Shown here piece by piece: positions 25,500 to 36,198 of a DNA stretch of 64,000 nt. The stretch's first letter is position 1, and every line of letters begins with the position of its first letter. A program made the position numbers and the translations under genes. Location: positions 21,328,001-21,392,000 of the forward strand of contig OX637296.1 in the NCBI GenBank assembly GCA_951799445.1, written 5' to 3'. The notes below the pieces were generated by a model, which saw only the letters and a list, made by a program, of their open reading frames with translations, had not been told where the DNA came from and searched no databases. This DNA is from Pseudisothecium myosuroides (taxonomy: Eukaryota > Streptophyta > Bryopsida > Hypnales > Lembophyllaceae).

Positions 25500-26850
25500 C
25501 CCTATTTGCGCCATGTGACTATTTGTGACACTTCATGGCGAATATATATCAATAAAGGACATTTGAAAGTGTAAAATGTACACCATTAACCCCTGAAGGA
25601 TTAAGAGAATACAATGTGTCCTTTTCAAATTTTCAATGGCATATTCTCAATATTATGGTAGAATGAAACAAATCTCAATATTTTATAAGCTAAAGACTTG
25701 TAGAATAATAAGTTTCTAAACTTGTTGCACTTTCCAACTTTCAAAATTGCTATGTGAGAAGTGTTTAAAAAATTATTTAGGAAATTATTATCTAATAGAA
25801 AAATGGAGCAAACATAGATTTTTTACAATGAAAGGATTAGTAGGGACATATACTTGGACATTCCTAGTCATCATTACTCTGAATAAAAAAATTGGGTCTA
25901 GAAAAAAATAATTCAAATTTGTATTTTTAGCAATTTTAAAAACACAAGGTTCAATTTGGTGCAATTAAGAATACAAAAATAATTAAGATGATTCCAAATT
26001 TTTTGAAGATGTTTCAAATAAGATACTAATAATATCAATTGTTAAATATTAAAAAAATTGCATATATAAATTTTTTTAAATATTGTAGGATCCAATTTGG
26101 TCAATTTTGACTTTCTACTCCTTTTGTTTGAAAATGTGTACAAACTTGAGAAAGTGTTTTATTTCTCATTTTTAAAAACTAAAAAATACTAAATTTGCTT
26201 TAGATTCCAATACAATTTTTTTTTGGGGGGAAAAAAAGAAATATTCATCTTCTTATAATTTTTCTTCCCCAAAAGCTGCATTTTTTGCCTATAAAGTTGA
26301 TCATCCAAAATTGTTATAATCTACAAATCCAATAGTCAAAATTTTCCACAATTAATTTCACACATACTAGACAAAGTAGTCTTTACTTTTGTATGGTTAA
26401 AATTAAAAATTTCAAGCACAACCATGTGCAAAAAAATATCAAAGTAGAAAGATTCATTGAAAATCTCCATTGTCAAAACACTATTAGGCCTTGAGGGATT
26501 AAAATCTAATGGCACAAATACATTGACTTTTGAATTTTGGCACAAACGGAATCTTCTACAGCATAATTATGAATTTTGCATATTACATACCAAACATCGA
26601 CGTGACTTGCACGGCTTGCCATCGGAAATAACAATTTTAACGTTCTATTAACAAAAATTGACCCATTTCATTCTTTGGGATGAATGATTATCATCCACAA
26701 CGGGGAGAGAATACTGAAGTCAAAATTTGGTCAACACTCAACACAACCAAACATTACCATATGATAAAAGAAGGCCAAATCTTGGTATAAAAAATAATAA
26801 GCCACAATAAGGTTAACTACAAAATCTTTGTACATTGAACAAATTAGCTA
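25500..26850. repeat. AT-rich repeat insert specific to block A
   Basis: The flanks (25450 and 26860) match adjacent sequence in block B near 46810, but this stretch is absent there. It contains the inverted partner (25760-26480) of the repeat at 15540-16240. Near its left edge is TTAACCCCTGAAGGATTAAG (25588), resembling the ends of the TTAA elements elsewhere in the window; I found no matching right end. No coding content is visible. Confidence 0.5.
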
Positions 26851-27323
26851 TGTTTGTTTGTCCTTCTAGTGTGTGTGACTCTAATATAGTAAAGTCACAA
26901 AATTTTGAATTAATGCAAGATGAAATATTGCCGGCTTTACAGTACCAATAAAAAAATTTACACCTTCATTAATAGAACAAGTCAATGTACCTTTTACCTC
27001 TATTTAATACTCTTTGGCAAGACTAGTAGAGCGTGATTGGAACTGGCAACAGTGCTTGCACTGCACTTATATGCCAACAATGATTTAAGGTTTGATTAGA
27101 GTACACCAAGGATTAGGCAATATGTATTGACACTGGATGTTCTTCAACACAGAGCCTGTCAATTAGGAGTCAATGACAATCTTGTATGGACAAAGGTTGC
27201 TATTATGAGCTTAGGTTCACAAGTACTTGAGCCTAGAAGTCTATACACTTGTATTATAGGTGTCTATATTATAGAAATCTTTCATGACTATAGAATACCT
27301 ATATTATAAATATTTATATCATA

Positions 27324-27895
27324 CTCCCTCTGTCCCACTAAAAACCTCCAAATCAAGTAGAATTTTTGTCCCACTAAAAAGCTCTTTTTTGTGAATTTGA
27401 TTGTTTAGTGAGTGTTTGTTACATTGAACAACCTTGTGGGGGCAAGTGAGACAATCAAAAAGCATTCCCATGGCCTTGCAAGCTTGGCCTTGGCGATATG
27501 AGACACCTTGTACTAATTTCTTTGTCAAATAGTAGTGTTGACAGCCTATTTAGTGACTACTTTGGTGATATTAAAATTTGATCATAAAGTGGGATAGTTT
27601 TTTTATTTTTGGATATTTAGGTTGGAGAACATGTCATTACAATCCCATTGCAGCCACCACCCTTTAAATCATCCAAAATGACAGAGCTGGCAGCAATTAT
27701 AAAATATGTTCAAATATCACACTTTTGACATGAATTTTGGGTGCCTAAATGATAGTGTCTAAGCTTGAGATTTTGCATCGATCTAAGGGATGGGTTATTT
27801 ATTCTTGAATGAATGTATTCTTGGCACTTTGATTGAAAATATAGTTAATTTCTTAACTGGAAGAATTTTGGAGGTTTTTGGTGGGACAGAGGGAG
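27324..27895. mobile_element. Stowaway/Tc1-mariner-type element, 572 bp
   Basis: The ends are CTCCCTCTGTCCCACTAAAA and, in reverse complement, CTCCCTCTGTCCCACCAAAA, the plant mariner/Stowaway signature. They are flanked by TA on both sides (27322-27323, 27896-27897). No transposase frame is present, so it is non-autonomous. It is missing from block B, so it either inserted after the duplication or was lost there. Confidence 0.85.
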
Positions 27896-28065
27896 TAGGT
27901 GTTTATGTTACAAGCACCTTCAATGATTGTAGGATATCTACTAATACATATGCTCACATTTCTATGTTCACGGCATTGTTGTTGTATGGACCAGCATTGA
28001 GAATTTGAGAGCTATGATAACGAGCTTTATTTTCAAATTAAAAACTTGAACCACACTTGCTTTGG

Positions 28066-28800
28066 TCACTCACTAGGCAGTGAATGAACAGTTGGCATCC
28101 TCTCTTTTACATCTGATAGGTTTGGGTTTTTAGATTTAGGGTTTAGGGTTTTAGACATCTCCCAGGCATCTTGGAGGCTTTCCTGACCCAATGTTTGGTT
28201 CGATCTCCATTCCAGCGTCGCATCTCCGAAGGACCAGCTCTGAAGAGTGAATAGCCAAAACAACAAACATATCTCTCGACATAATAGATTCAGAAAGTCA
28301 TTTCCTATCTTCCTCATGGACTCAAATTCTTTCAAGAAATTGCTATTGAATCCAGAAATTGCTACTCAGTGTTTATTGTTTATTGTATTTTCAGGTGGCA
28401 CGACTTCCAGAGAAAAGTGCTTTGGATGGGTGTCGTAGAGGAAGCTTAATCCTTTTGCACATCATGCTGGTGCTCTTCCTCCATTGGCGAACCATGGCGT
28501 GGGCGTCAATTCGAGGAGCCCTCCCCATCCCCAGATTCGAGCTCAATTTTTTCTTCTTGCCGTACCGGGATTGTGCCAAGATTTTCATCATGCTGGCTGT
28601 ATGATCAAAGGTGGCACACCCATTGGCACTGTATTAGCAGGTTTCCTTCTCGTCGTTCCCGGCAGCCTGCCTCATGTCTGCTTCAATTTTCTCACCAATG
28701 GAGCGCTGGTGCAAAAGAAAGAACTCCGCTACGAGGTTCACAGACATGAAAAATTTCGCACTAAGTACGCAGCAAGCCTAAAATTATCTGATTAACAGGA
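28066..28800 (+). pseudogene. Degenerate gene-like segment, duplicated at about 47240-47945
   Basis: I do not recognise the protein. The most coherent frame is 28484-28795, ending KKELRYEVHRHEKFRTKYAA... at a TAA. It has a hydrophobic stretch (TVLAGFLLVVPG) and the end of the frame looks protein-like. The upstream piece (28359-28604, after a CAG acceptor-like site) is open only in another frame. In block B the same region carries indels that change the frame before the C-terminal stretch. Both copies therefore look like decayed coding DNA, or 3' transcribed sequence of another gene. No start or splice chain is convincing. Confidence 0.3.
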
Positions 28801-29404
28801 GAGTAAAACTTGACTGCCAGATTTCACCCGAGAAGGGGCTATACTGACTGACAATACTCTAACTCGCGAATCGTGACGAAAGAAAAAAATGTTGGAAGAG
28901 AGGGTCTCACAATAGCCCATGAACACAGCCAAGTCTTCAAATTCAAGATTAAAAAAATTCCGATTAGAATACAACAACTTCGCAGCAGAAAATAATCCCT
29001 GCACATCAATGGAACTACAATCTGAAGACCGAGTCTTCACTTGGCTAGAGCTACTTTGAAGCCTGTACACTCTCATTCACGTGAGAACCCTGGATTCCCA
29101 ACACCTATTGAGTGAGGTGCTGAAGAGAAAAAACCCCCAATGAATTGGAGACGGCCACACTCCAGCACCCCCAATTCGTCTCACTCTTGAATCAAAATTC
29201 TCCTCTCTATGTACACCTGATATATACACTATACACTACACCCTGCAAACCATATCCTTTTTGTATACTTCTCTTTTTCGCTGTCACGCCTTCCCAATCT
29301 CCGCTTTTCTTTTGAGCGAAGCAAGGGAAGCGGGAAAAAACTCGGAAAGCTCAGGTTTCCCGGGACTAAAGTCCTTCGTAAAGCCAATGATGAATATTGA
29401 GCGA

Positions 29405-30947
29405 CTAGTACCTGTTTTGAGGATATCCATATCCACCAGGAGGGTAGGCAGGGGGAGGGTATGTAGGAGGACCAGTGCCATATGGAGGAGCTGAAGCTTG
29501 AGGATAGTAAGAATGCTGAGCAGGAGGGGGAGGTGCAGCATATGCCGTCGGCTGCGGAGGGTAAGCTGCAGGAGCTGATGCCTGATACGTGTAAGACTGT
29601 GCTGCCGCCGGGCGAGGACCGTATCCTGAAGGAGGTGGATAAGCCATGGGGGCTTGTTGCGGAGGATAGTGAGCTGGTCCGTAAGCTGGAGCTGGTTGAC
29701 TGTAAGATGGAGCAGGCTGCCCATAGTACCCCGGCGCTGCAGGGGCTGCCTGTGTAGCGGGTCTCTGCAAACGAAGAAAAGTTAAGAGTCAGATACCCAG
29801 TTCACTGATTTTGCCATCTTTCCCTGCAATTTCGAAGACTGTCAAATGCACACGCAGCTTGAGCAGAAAGTAGTAAAATAGAGACATCCAAAATCCTCTT
29901 TTGCTGCTAGCAAGCTGAGATAGCTCAAAGGTGATATCGGCGAGATCCAACTGATCACTAGGCGGGTGGGTCAAATTCGTCAATGCTCTAGTTGTTGGCA
30001 ACGAAATGAAATGCACAAGAGATATTGTTTGGATATTGCATGCAAAATTTATGAAGGTTCAAAGTTTAATTGGTAAGGATTCTAAACTCGCTTCTTCAAC
30101 AATGGGTACACGTTGATTAGGGATGTACACAAGCTGAAAATCTGACCAAGTGGCGCTTTGAGTCCCTGGCAATTGCGGGTGTCCACGCCTTACACTCATG
30201 CAAAACCCTTGTTGAAACGAAAATGAAAAACAAAATGGGGAGGCTGAAACAGCAGGCTTGAACATAAAAGGCAGGAACTTACAGTTTTAGCACCAGCGTA
30301 ATGCAGAATCAACTTCAACACTCCCGACGATTTCCCGCTCCTAGAGTTTATCAGCGACCATTGCGTGTCATCATATCCCGTATCAATCACCTTGTTCAGT
30401 AGAATCCTGAATTCCAATCCACACAAGCACCCGTTAGAAACACATCTCACCAATCCCAAACCCTAAACCCCTAAACAAATATTCGACTTCTCCATGTTGA
30501 GTGCTCCCTTACTTGGTGGTGCCGATGTAGTCATCACGTTCAATCGTGTTACTATTCCATACACTGGCGCTCATTTCCCGAAGCCCTTCAATCAACGCAA
30601 ATTTGAACGTCTCGTTGAACGATGGATTCTTTCCGCCATCTGCAGCGGCAACCCAAGCAACTGATCAATACAAGTCCTTCCAATACTCGAACGCCAAAAC
30701 CCACCCAAACCCTGAAAAATTTCATCAATTCTCTCACGCCCCACAACTAAACCCAACCAAATTCCGCAAGGCTAGTAGTTCTCCCACCTGTATCCGTCCG
30801 AGTGCGAAATTTCTGTCCCGAATATTCAATTACGACATAAGGATCTTGTCTGCTAAACCACTCCTTGTTGCTCAGCTTGTAACACCCCACCACCGTCATT
30901 TCTAGCAGTTGGCCCTGAACACTTGGGCCTCCATAAGGGTACGCCAT
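29405..30947 (-). CDS. C2-domain proline-rich protein, SRC2-like (copy A)
   Basis: Four exons join in phase: 30947-30788, 30639-30513, 30406-30283 and 29764-29405 (TAG), giving 256 residues. Residues about 10-137 are a single C2 domain: the QGQLLEMTVVGCYKL strand, SRQDPYVVIEYSGQKFRT, NPSFNETFKF, the ERDDYIG loop and LKLILHYAG. The calcium loops are only partly acidic (the DPY Asp and the DD pair are present, the first-loop DxxG is not), so calcium binding is uncertain. The remainder is a Pro/Tyr/Gln/Ala-rich tail (PPPSGYGP, YPPPAYPPGGYGYPQNRY). Plant SRC2-like proteins are small membrane-associated C2 proteins linked to stress responses. It lies head-to-head with the piggyBac element. A telo-box tract is in the intron at 30458-30476. 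It is almost identical to copy B. Confidence 0.9.
30458..30476. promoter_or_regulatory. Telo-box tract in C2 gene copy A
   Basis: AAACCCTAAACCCCTAAAC sits in the second intron, just beside the third exon's acceptor region. The matching intron of copy B (about 49601-49624) has a longer run with three CCTAAAC units. Telo boxes in plants bind TRB/Myb-type factors and can recruit chromatin modifiers; that role is inferred here from the motif only. Confidence 0.5.
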
Positions 30948-32685
30948 CTAAGGGTCCCCAAATTTGTTCCAATCCGCACTCTCTACTACAACCCTGGAGC
31001 AAAAAACCGAGCAGAAAAGGAGAGATAGTTTCGAGAAGCAGCAGAGGGCACCTACAGTAGAAGTCGAGAAGACAATTGAAGGCAATAGGAATCCTTGGTT
31101 GGGACGAAAACAACTGCACGCACAGAAGTAGAGAAAAGAGAAACTAACGTTGAAATAGAAGAAAGACGTGAATTTATATCCACGAGAAGAAGCGGTAACG
31201 ATAACGCGGAATCGCGGATATCGTAGAGTTAACGCCGACAAAGGGTGTGAACCATTACGCATCTGCGAGTTCCGACTGCCGACACGCGTGAGAGGGTAGC
31301 ATCGGAGAAGTTGTCAGAGCTCATCGCAATGGGGGCAGCCGCTGACGCGAGGTAACTGACAGAGCCGCCGCGGACGCGACGCGACGCGGTTTGCCGCCGA
31401 ACCAGGAAAGAGACCGAGAAATAACAGAAGAGTTCCACTGTGGGCCGGTATGAGATTACAGATTAACCCCAGAACGACCCTGGGATTCCGCACTCACGCG
31501 TGTCGCGACAGAGAGGTGTGCTTTTCAAATTTTTTAGAAATGCTAACACGAGTCTTCCGTTTGGTGCAACCGTACCGATGGGAGCCCAAGTGTGTTGGGG
31601 TCCTACTAAAATTCCAGCGGTACGGAATTATCGACAAACGTAACTTTAGATTCACCTGCGGCATGGAGTGCAGGTGTGTCGGAACTTAGCAGTTCTGTGC
31701 ATTCTCATGCACTCAGAGGCACTATTGCAGCTCGGGGGGGCCCAAAATCGGAAAAAAAATTGGACAACTCTGTAAGGTGTTCCTTGTTTAGCACCTGCAA
31801 ACAAAAAAAATTACGAGATTCGGAGGTACAATGTGGCCGAAGTAGAGGGTGCCGAACAGTGACAAAGCAAGGGAATCCAGCTCAACAATTTCGGAAAAAA
31901 AAAATACAATGACAAAAGGAAATCGCAACGACTGCCGGGAAAGTCATAACCATCCCCCGCTGCAAAAAAAAAATGAAGCAAATCGGACGGTGCATTTCAC
32001 AAACAAACAGATTCAAACATTGGAGAGGCGCCTACCCTAAGAAGCTAAGGGTGGACGCGGCGGGTTGCATCTGTGGCTGCTCCGGATCGCTGACGCAGAC
32101 AGGCGGGATCCCGCGTGGAGGACAAACCTACGACGACGGGGCAACGCCAACAAGGCGGAAGGACTAACCGCTTTTGGCGGATACTGGAGGCTGTTACGCA
32201 AGCTTCCTGTTCAGGCTCCGAAGCATTGGCGACAACGGAAACTGTTGAAGACAATTCATGGCCTGTAATCAAGGAACTTTGGAATCCAAGCTAACTAAAT
32301 AGGCCTGTTTATAAAAATCCAGTACATCATTCAAAAACAAAAGGCATCACATTCATTGGTGACTCAGAAATTGAATGGCATAAACTGCAAAGCCACCGAG
32401 TTCAAACAAGCCTGAGAGGCAGTTCCGATAATCCAACGGCAAAGTTCTTCAAAATTGAACTGACTACAAACTACTGCAACTACAACTAACCAAAACAAAA
32501 GGGAGGGACCTCCCAAAGGATAAGAACAACTAATGCTACGGAGAACCGAGCTCAACTGAATTCGGAACTAGCGCCGACTTCTAATCGTCATCACAGCTAC
32601 TCGCATCCTCCGCCGCCAAGTGAAACCTTGAAGCCCAGCTCCACTCCATGAAGTGACGCTCCTGCCTCTACCCTGCAACAAAACG

Positions 32686-32898
32686 TCACTTCAGAACTTT
32701 GGCCGCATGTTTGGGAATAGTGTGAACCTTCAAGTAGCACTCTCCTTCACACATGTAGGCTCCACCACAGCCTAGGCAATACCGGATCTGTTTGCGGCGA
32801 CATATCACACACTTCGCCCTCAATTTGGCGTGCCTTGCAGAGTAATGGAGACCGCTATCGTTGCGGTTGAAGCTCCCACCAGTACGACCCGGCCTCAC
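32686..32898 (-). pseudogene. Frameshifted C-terminal Cys-rich domain of the piggyBac transposase
   Basis: This 70-codon frame overlaps the end of the main frame by a few bases and continues it in the -1 frame. It has the spaced cysteines typical of the piggyBac C-terminal domain: CVIC, then YCLGC, then MCEGEC. It ends at a TGA just after KHAAKVLK. In known piggyBac transposases this domain binds the terminal repeats. The shift must fall in the 13 bases TGACCCGAAGTGA, where both frames are bounded by stops. A single-base indel is the simplest explanation. I see no slippery heptamer that would favour programmed frameshifting. Confidence 0.75.
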
Positions 32899-35800
32899 TT
32901 CGGGTCACAGAGCCAGTTCGCTACCTCGTAATGAAATGCTACACGGGACATCACCCGCTTCTTCCCCGAGGCAAAGGCGTCAGCCTTGTAGAGAATGTAA
33001 GCATTCCCTAAACTTGTGTCAAGAACGAACAATAGCAAACGGTGCCACCACTTGTGGCTGCGGAGTTGAGCAGTATACTCCATGCGGCATTGATCCACAA
33101 GATCAACACTGCGCATCATTTCTTGGTATTCAACCACAATGGGAGATGTGTGGTATTGTGACCGGCCTTTACTGCGTGTCCAACGGAAGCAGAGTGTGCC
33201 CTCTCGTACTGGATCCACTGAGGTACTAAGTAGGCACACGGGAATAGCATCAAACCACACTACAGCAACCATTCGGCGTGAACGATGCATCTGAACAATC
33301 AACCCACCCCGCTCAGCAGAAACATGTGCATACGTGGCTAAATTAGGGGGCATCCCCAATCTATTAGGCATCACAGTACCGGTTGCAAGGAAACCGTCCC
33401 TCAACAAGTCATCAAACAGACGAGGTGAAGTGAAAAAACGATTGGTAACTACCACGTGCCCTAGACCTTTCAAGTCAGAAACCAACTGCAAAACTACCTT
33501 GCGGCCTAGGTCCTTTTCACTCTTCTCACCCTTTCGTCCTGTGTATACTTGCAAATCATACACATATCTGGATTTACTGTTCGTTGTGCACCACACTTTA
33601 ATTCCATACTTTACCGGTTTATTTTTCATATATTGCTTTATCCCGCATCTCCTACCACGGTAAGTGATCATTATCTCGTCTACACAAACATATCGCTCAC
33701 AGTTGTACAGACGTTTAGAAGCTAGCACGAAGTCTTCTAGCAACCAGCGCACTTTAGCGATCTTGTCATACTCGGGATGGGCCTTGTCGGTTAGTAAGGT
33801 CGTGTTGTCCCCTAGGTGTATGTTGCTACATATCTTCTCAAACCTCGCTCTTCGCATAGACGCCCTCACTAGGTGACAACCAAAAAAATTACGGCGGTCC
33901 CAGTATAGCCTAATGTTTGGCAGCTTTTTCAAGCCCATTCTAATACAAATTCCCAACCAACATCTGAGCTCTCTCGGTGATAGATCCTCCCAGTTCAAAC
34001 CCCCATTTCTTTTTCGCGGATTGCGGTAGCTCGGTTGCCGAGCATACCGATTCGTGTGTTCACAAATCCTATTCAGCGTCTCCAAAGACCAGAACTGCTC
34101 AAAGAATTCATGTACACGACGGGGACGCCTACTTGGTCGCCGAACAGGCCCAGGAGTGGGTCCTGTGAAAGGAAAGCGCTCTGGCATTAGGGTGGTACTA
34201 AGGTCCTCCCAATGTTGGGGGACATAACGATGTTGGAACTCTAGGGATTCAAAATCGATGTCAGGTTTTGAAAGGAAAGTATCCTCTACTACTTCGGGGT
34301 CACTCCCCTCATCAGACACCGCCCAATCTGAATTACCTGAGTCCGAATTTCCTTGCCAGTCGATGAATTCCACCTCCCAGTCAGGGTCGCTCCCTTCTTC
34401 GTCGCTATCTGCAGCTCCATCTTCCAAATATTGCGGCAGATCCAAGGTGAAAGTACTGCCCTGAGTGGGCCACTGGCTGCAATCGTCTGTACCAAGGTCC
34501 GCTTGCTGAAATTTGTCGGCGATGTCTCCTTCCCGAGCAGGTTGGCAGCTGTCTTTTGCAATCGCATGTGCACCCACTACTCCTCCAAAATCTACCTTGT
34601 ACATGATGGCGCCCATTATTGCATGCTGGAATTCTCTCAGTACTTCCCCTCGCATCAGGTTTTCAGACCCCGTAGTCGGTGACAATCCCAAAAGTGGTCG
34701 CGCTACCCACACATGAGTAACAACCGCCGCATCGTGTTCAGCCATAACACCGTCAATACCTCCGACGAGCACGCAATCTCCCTTTTCACCGCACCAACTA
34801 TACCAATCAAGGCTGTCCCTCTCTCGCCCGGGACTACTGAAATCGGAACCAGCTGAAATGACACGCTTCCCTTCACGAATGCGGCGAAGACGGTCGGCAC
34901 TTTTGCAGCCCGACCCTGGTGTCTCTTTACAATCAAACGGGGGGGTTGCAACATGATCCGCCTCGATGTCACCATCACAATGTTCGTCGTCCCCTTCCGT
35001 TTTGTTTAGTCCCAGTCTATGCAAGCCATGCCGTTCATCCTGCATTCGGAAAAGTAAATTCACTGAGACACCTTTCCTGATGGGCCGAGGTGTATGAAGC
35101 GCCTCTACTTGAATCTCAGGTCTAAACCAACCGGGTGGTGTTCCACTGTCTCTGTTTTCTGCCACCACCGCAGTCTTCTTCGAGGATGCTTTGCCACCGT
35201 GTCCCCATCCTCTCCTTCGCCGCTCTCCACCCAAAATTGCTAATGAGTCATTATTACTCAGAATTGGACTACGAGCAGGCCTCCGGCCCCTGCCTCGCCC
35301 CACTTCTCTCCCTGGTCCGATGTTATCACCACCCTCTGCACTACGCCCTCCACCCCTTGGGCGCCCCACCCGCCCTCTGCCACCATTTTCCACGCCAACT
35401 CTAGAGGGCAAGGGATTCATACCTCCCCCTTCCACCACGCAATCTGCGCGCATTGCATTGCCCTTCCGTATCCCCTTCAATTGCCGGCCGGTCTTCAGCT
35501 TGCTTGCGGCAAAATTCTCGTTTGCGGCGACGTTGTAATCTGGAGCGCCCATCGGAATGAGTGCTATCGACGGATCCTGAATTGGCAGGACCTCTGTTTC
35601 CACATTTGGTTGGACCAATGCCAAATCTAGTCTCCGCCTGTTGTTGGGGGGCAACAGCAAGGGCGATGTTGCACTCAATGGGCTGATGCAGGTTGCCCCC
35701 ACTGGCGACATCGGTAGCAGGTTGGATCCCTCCCCGACGAATCCCTTTGCAACTTCCTGCGGAGCCTTCCTCCGCTCTCTCTCTCTGCACTTGACCCTCC

Positions 35801-36008
35801 TCTGGCACGTCAGAGAGCACAGGAGAAGCCTCCCCTGTGCTGCTATGCGGGCAGCCTCCTTTGCCGACAATTGGAAACTCATCTTCGTCAGGCCACACTT
35901 CTCTTGCAACCCGGAAGACCTCGTCCGGGAAATCACGCCTCTTTCGCCAGCCAGAGATGTAGGCAATGTTGCTGTAGAATAGAATTCAAAAATGTGTGGG
36001 CTGAACAA
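32895..36008 (-). CDS. piggyBac transposase (DDE_Tnp_1_7), probably inactive
   Basis: The open frame is 1,037 codons; the first ATG in it is codon 43. Residues 1-530 are low-complexity: Pro/Ser/Gly/Arg-rich with an RGRGRR-type basic stretch near 235-245. An acidic stretch follows at about 530-575. The transposase core covers about 590-1020. First catalytic Asp: D777 in VCVDEIMITYRGR. Second catalytic position: VVTNRFFTSP, where family members have Asp; here it is N856 (codon AAT at 33443-33441, one transition from GAT). Third region: RSVDLVDQ with D969 and D972 present. In piggyBac these Asp residues bind the catalytic metals, so cut-and-paste activity is probably lost. The usual Cys-rich end-binding tail is in another frame directly downstream (32686-32898). 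A spliced 5' exon is possible (36039-36198). The length is far above the roughly 600 residues of insect piggyBac because of the N-terminal extension. Confidence 0.85.
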   Translation of the reverse strand: MFSPHIFEFYSTATLPTSLAGERGVISRTRSSGLQEKCGLTKMSFQLSAKEAARIAAQGRLLLCSLTCQRRVKCRERERRKAPQEVAKGFVGEGSNLLPMSPVGATCISPLSATSPLLLPPNNRRRLDLALVQPNVETEVLPIQDPSIALIPMGAPDYNVAANENFAASKLKTGRQLKGIRKGNAMRADCVVEGGGMNPLPSRVGVENGGRGRVGRPRGGGRSAEGGDNIGPGREVGRGRGRRPARSPILSNNDSLAILGGERRRRGWGHGGKASSKKTAVVAENRDSGTPPGWFRPEIQVEALHTPRPIRKGVSVNLLFRMQDERHGLHRLGLNKTEGDDEHCDGDIEADHVATPPFDCKETPGSGCKSADRLRRIREGKRVISAGSDFSSPGRERDSLDWYSWCGEKGDCVLVGGIDGVMAEHDAAVVTHVWVARPLLGLSPTTGSENLMRGEVLREFQHAIMGAIMYKVDFGGVVGAHAIAKDSCQPAREGDIADKFQQADLGTDDCSQWPTQGSTFTLDLPQYLEDGAADSDEEGSDPDWEVEFIDWQGNSDSGNSDWAVSDEGSDPEVVEDTFLSKPDIDFESLEFQHRYVPQHWEDLSTTLMPERFPFTGPTPGPVRRPSRRPRRVHEFFEQFWSLETLNRICEHTNRYARQPSYRNPRKRNGGLNWEDLSPRELRCWLGICIRMGLKKLPNIRLYWDRRNFFGCHLVRASMRRARFEKICSNIHLGDNTTLLTDKAHPEYDKIAKVRWLLEDFVLASKRLYNCERYVCVDEIMITYRGRRCGIKQYMKNKPVKYGIKVWCTTNSKSRYVYDLQVYTGRKGEKSEKDLGRKVVLQLVSDLKGLGHVVVTNRFFTSPRLFDDLLRDGFLATGTVMPNRLGMPPNLATYAHVSAERGGLIVQMHRSRRMVAVVWFDAIPVCLLSTSVDPVREGTLCFRWTRSKGRSQYHTSPIVVEYQEMMRSVDLVDQCRMEYTAQLRSHKWWHRLLLFVLDTSLGNAYILYKADAFASGKKRVMSRVAFHYEVANWLCDPK

Positions 36009-36038
36009 CGTCTCGTAGTTTAGCTATCTTGGCTATAC

Positions 36039-36198
36039 GAGGAAGCAATAACAAGTGCTGATCATCTAAACAATTCAGGATCCGCTCCGTCTCATTCTGA
36101 GTTGCATGAATGTCTACAAGCCAGGCACGAAGAGCATGCGCTTGCACAGAACGGGAGTGAGGAAATCGGGAGCTCAATGTGTCGCATAAATCCGCCAT
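36039..36198 (-). CDS. Possible first exon of the piggyBac transposase
   Basis: The ATG at 36198 opens a frame (MADLCDTLSSRFPHS...). It reaches a possible donor, GTATAG, at 36038 with one base left over. An acceptor with a good pyrimidine/AT tract (TTGAATTCTATTCTACAG) before 35971 accepts that phase, giving a 67-base intron. Without this exon the main frame's first ATG is codon 43. The intron is very short for the window's genes, so confidence is low. Confidence 0.35.

Larger units (their letters stand above)
24180..31440. repeat. Segmental duplication, left copy (block A)
   Basis: This block matches 46165-50575 in the same orientation. It includes the 5' part of the scramblase gene, a 0.7-kb degenerate gene-like stretch and a whole C2/proline-rich gene. 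The offset at the C2 gene's last exon is exactly 19,142 bases. Block A also holds AT-rich sequence (about 25500-26850) and a mariner-type element (27324-27895) that block B lacks. Confidence 0.85.

Noticed and set aside
32861..33229. Several plus-strand frames inside the piggyBac element
   Set aside because: They lie opposite the transposase frame and contain no known motif; the minus strand carries the DDE core.
33434..33445. Reading the second catalytic site of the transposase as Thr in place of Asp
   Set aside because: Aligning on the following FTS residues puts Asn, not Thr, at the Asp position; the Thr corresponds to the residue before it in relatives.
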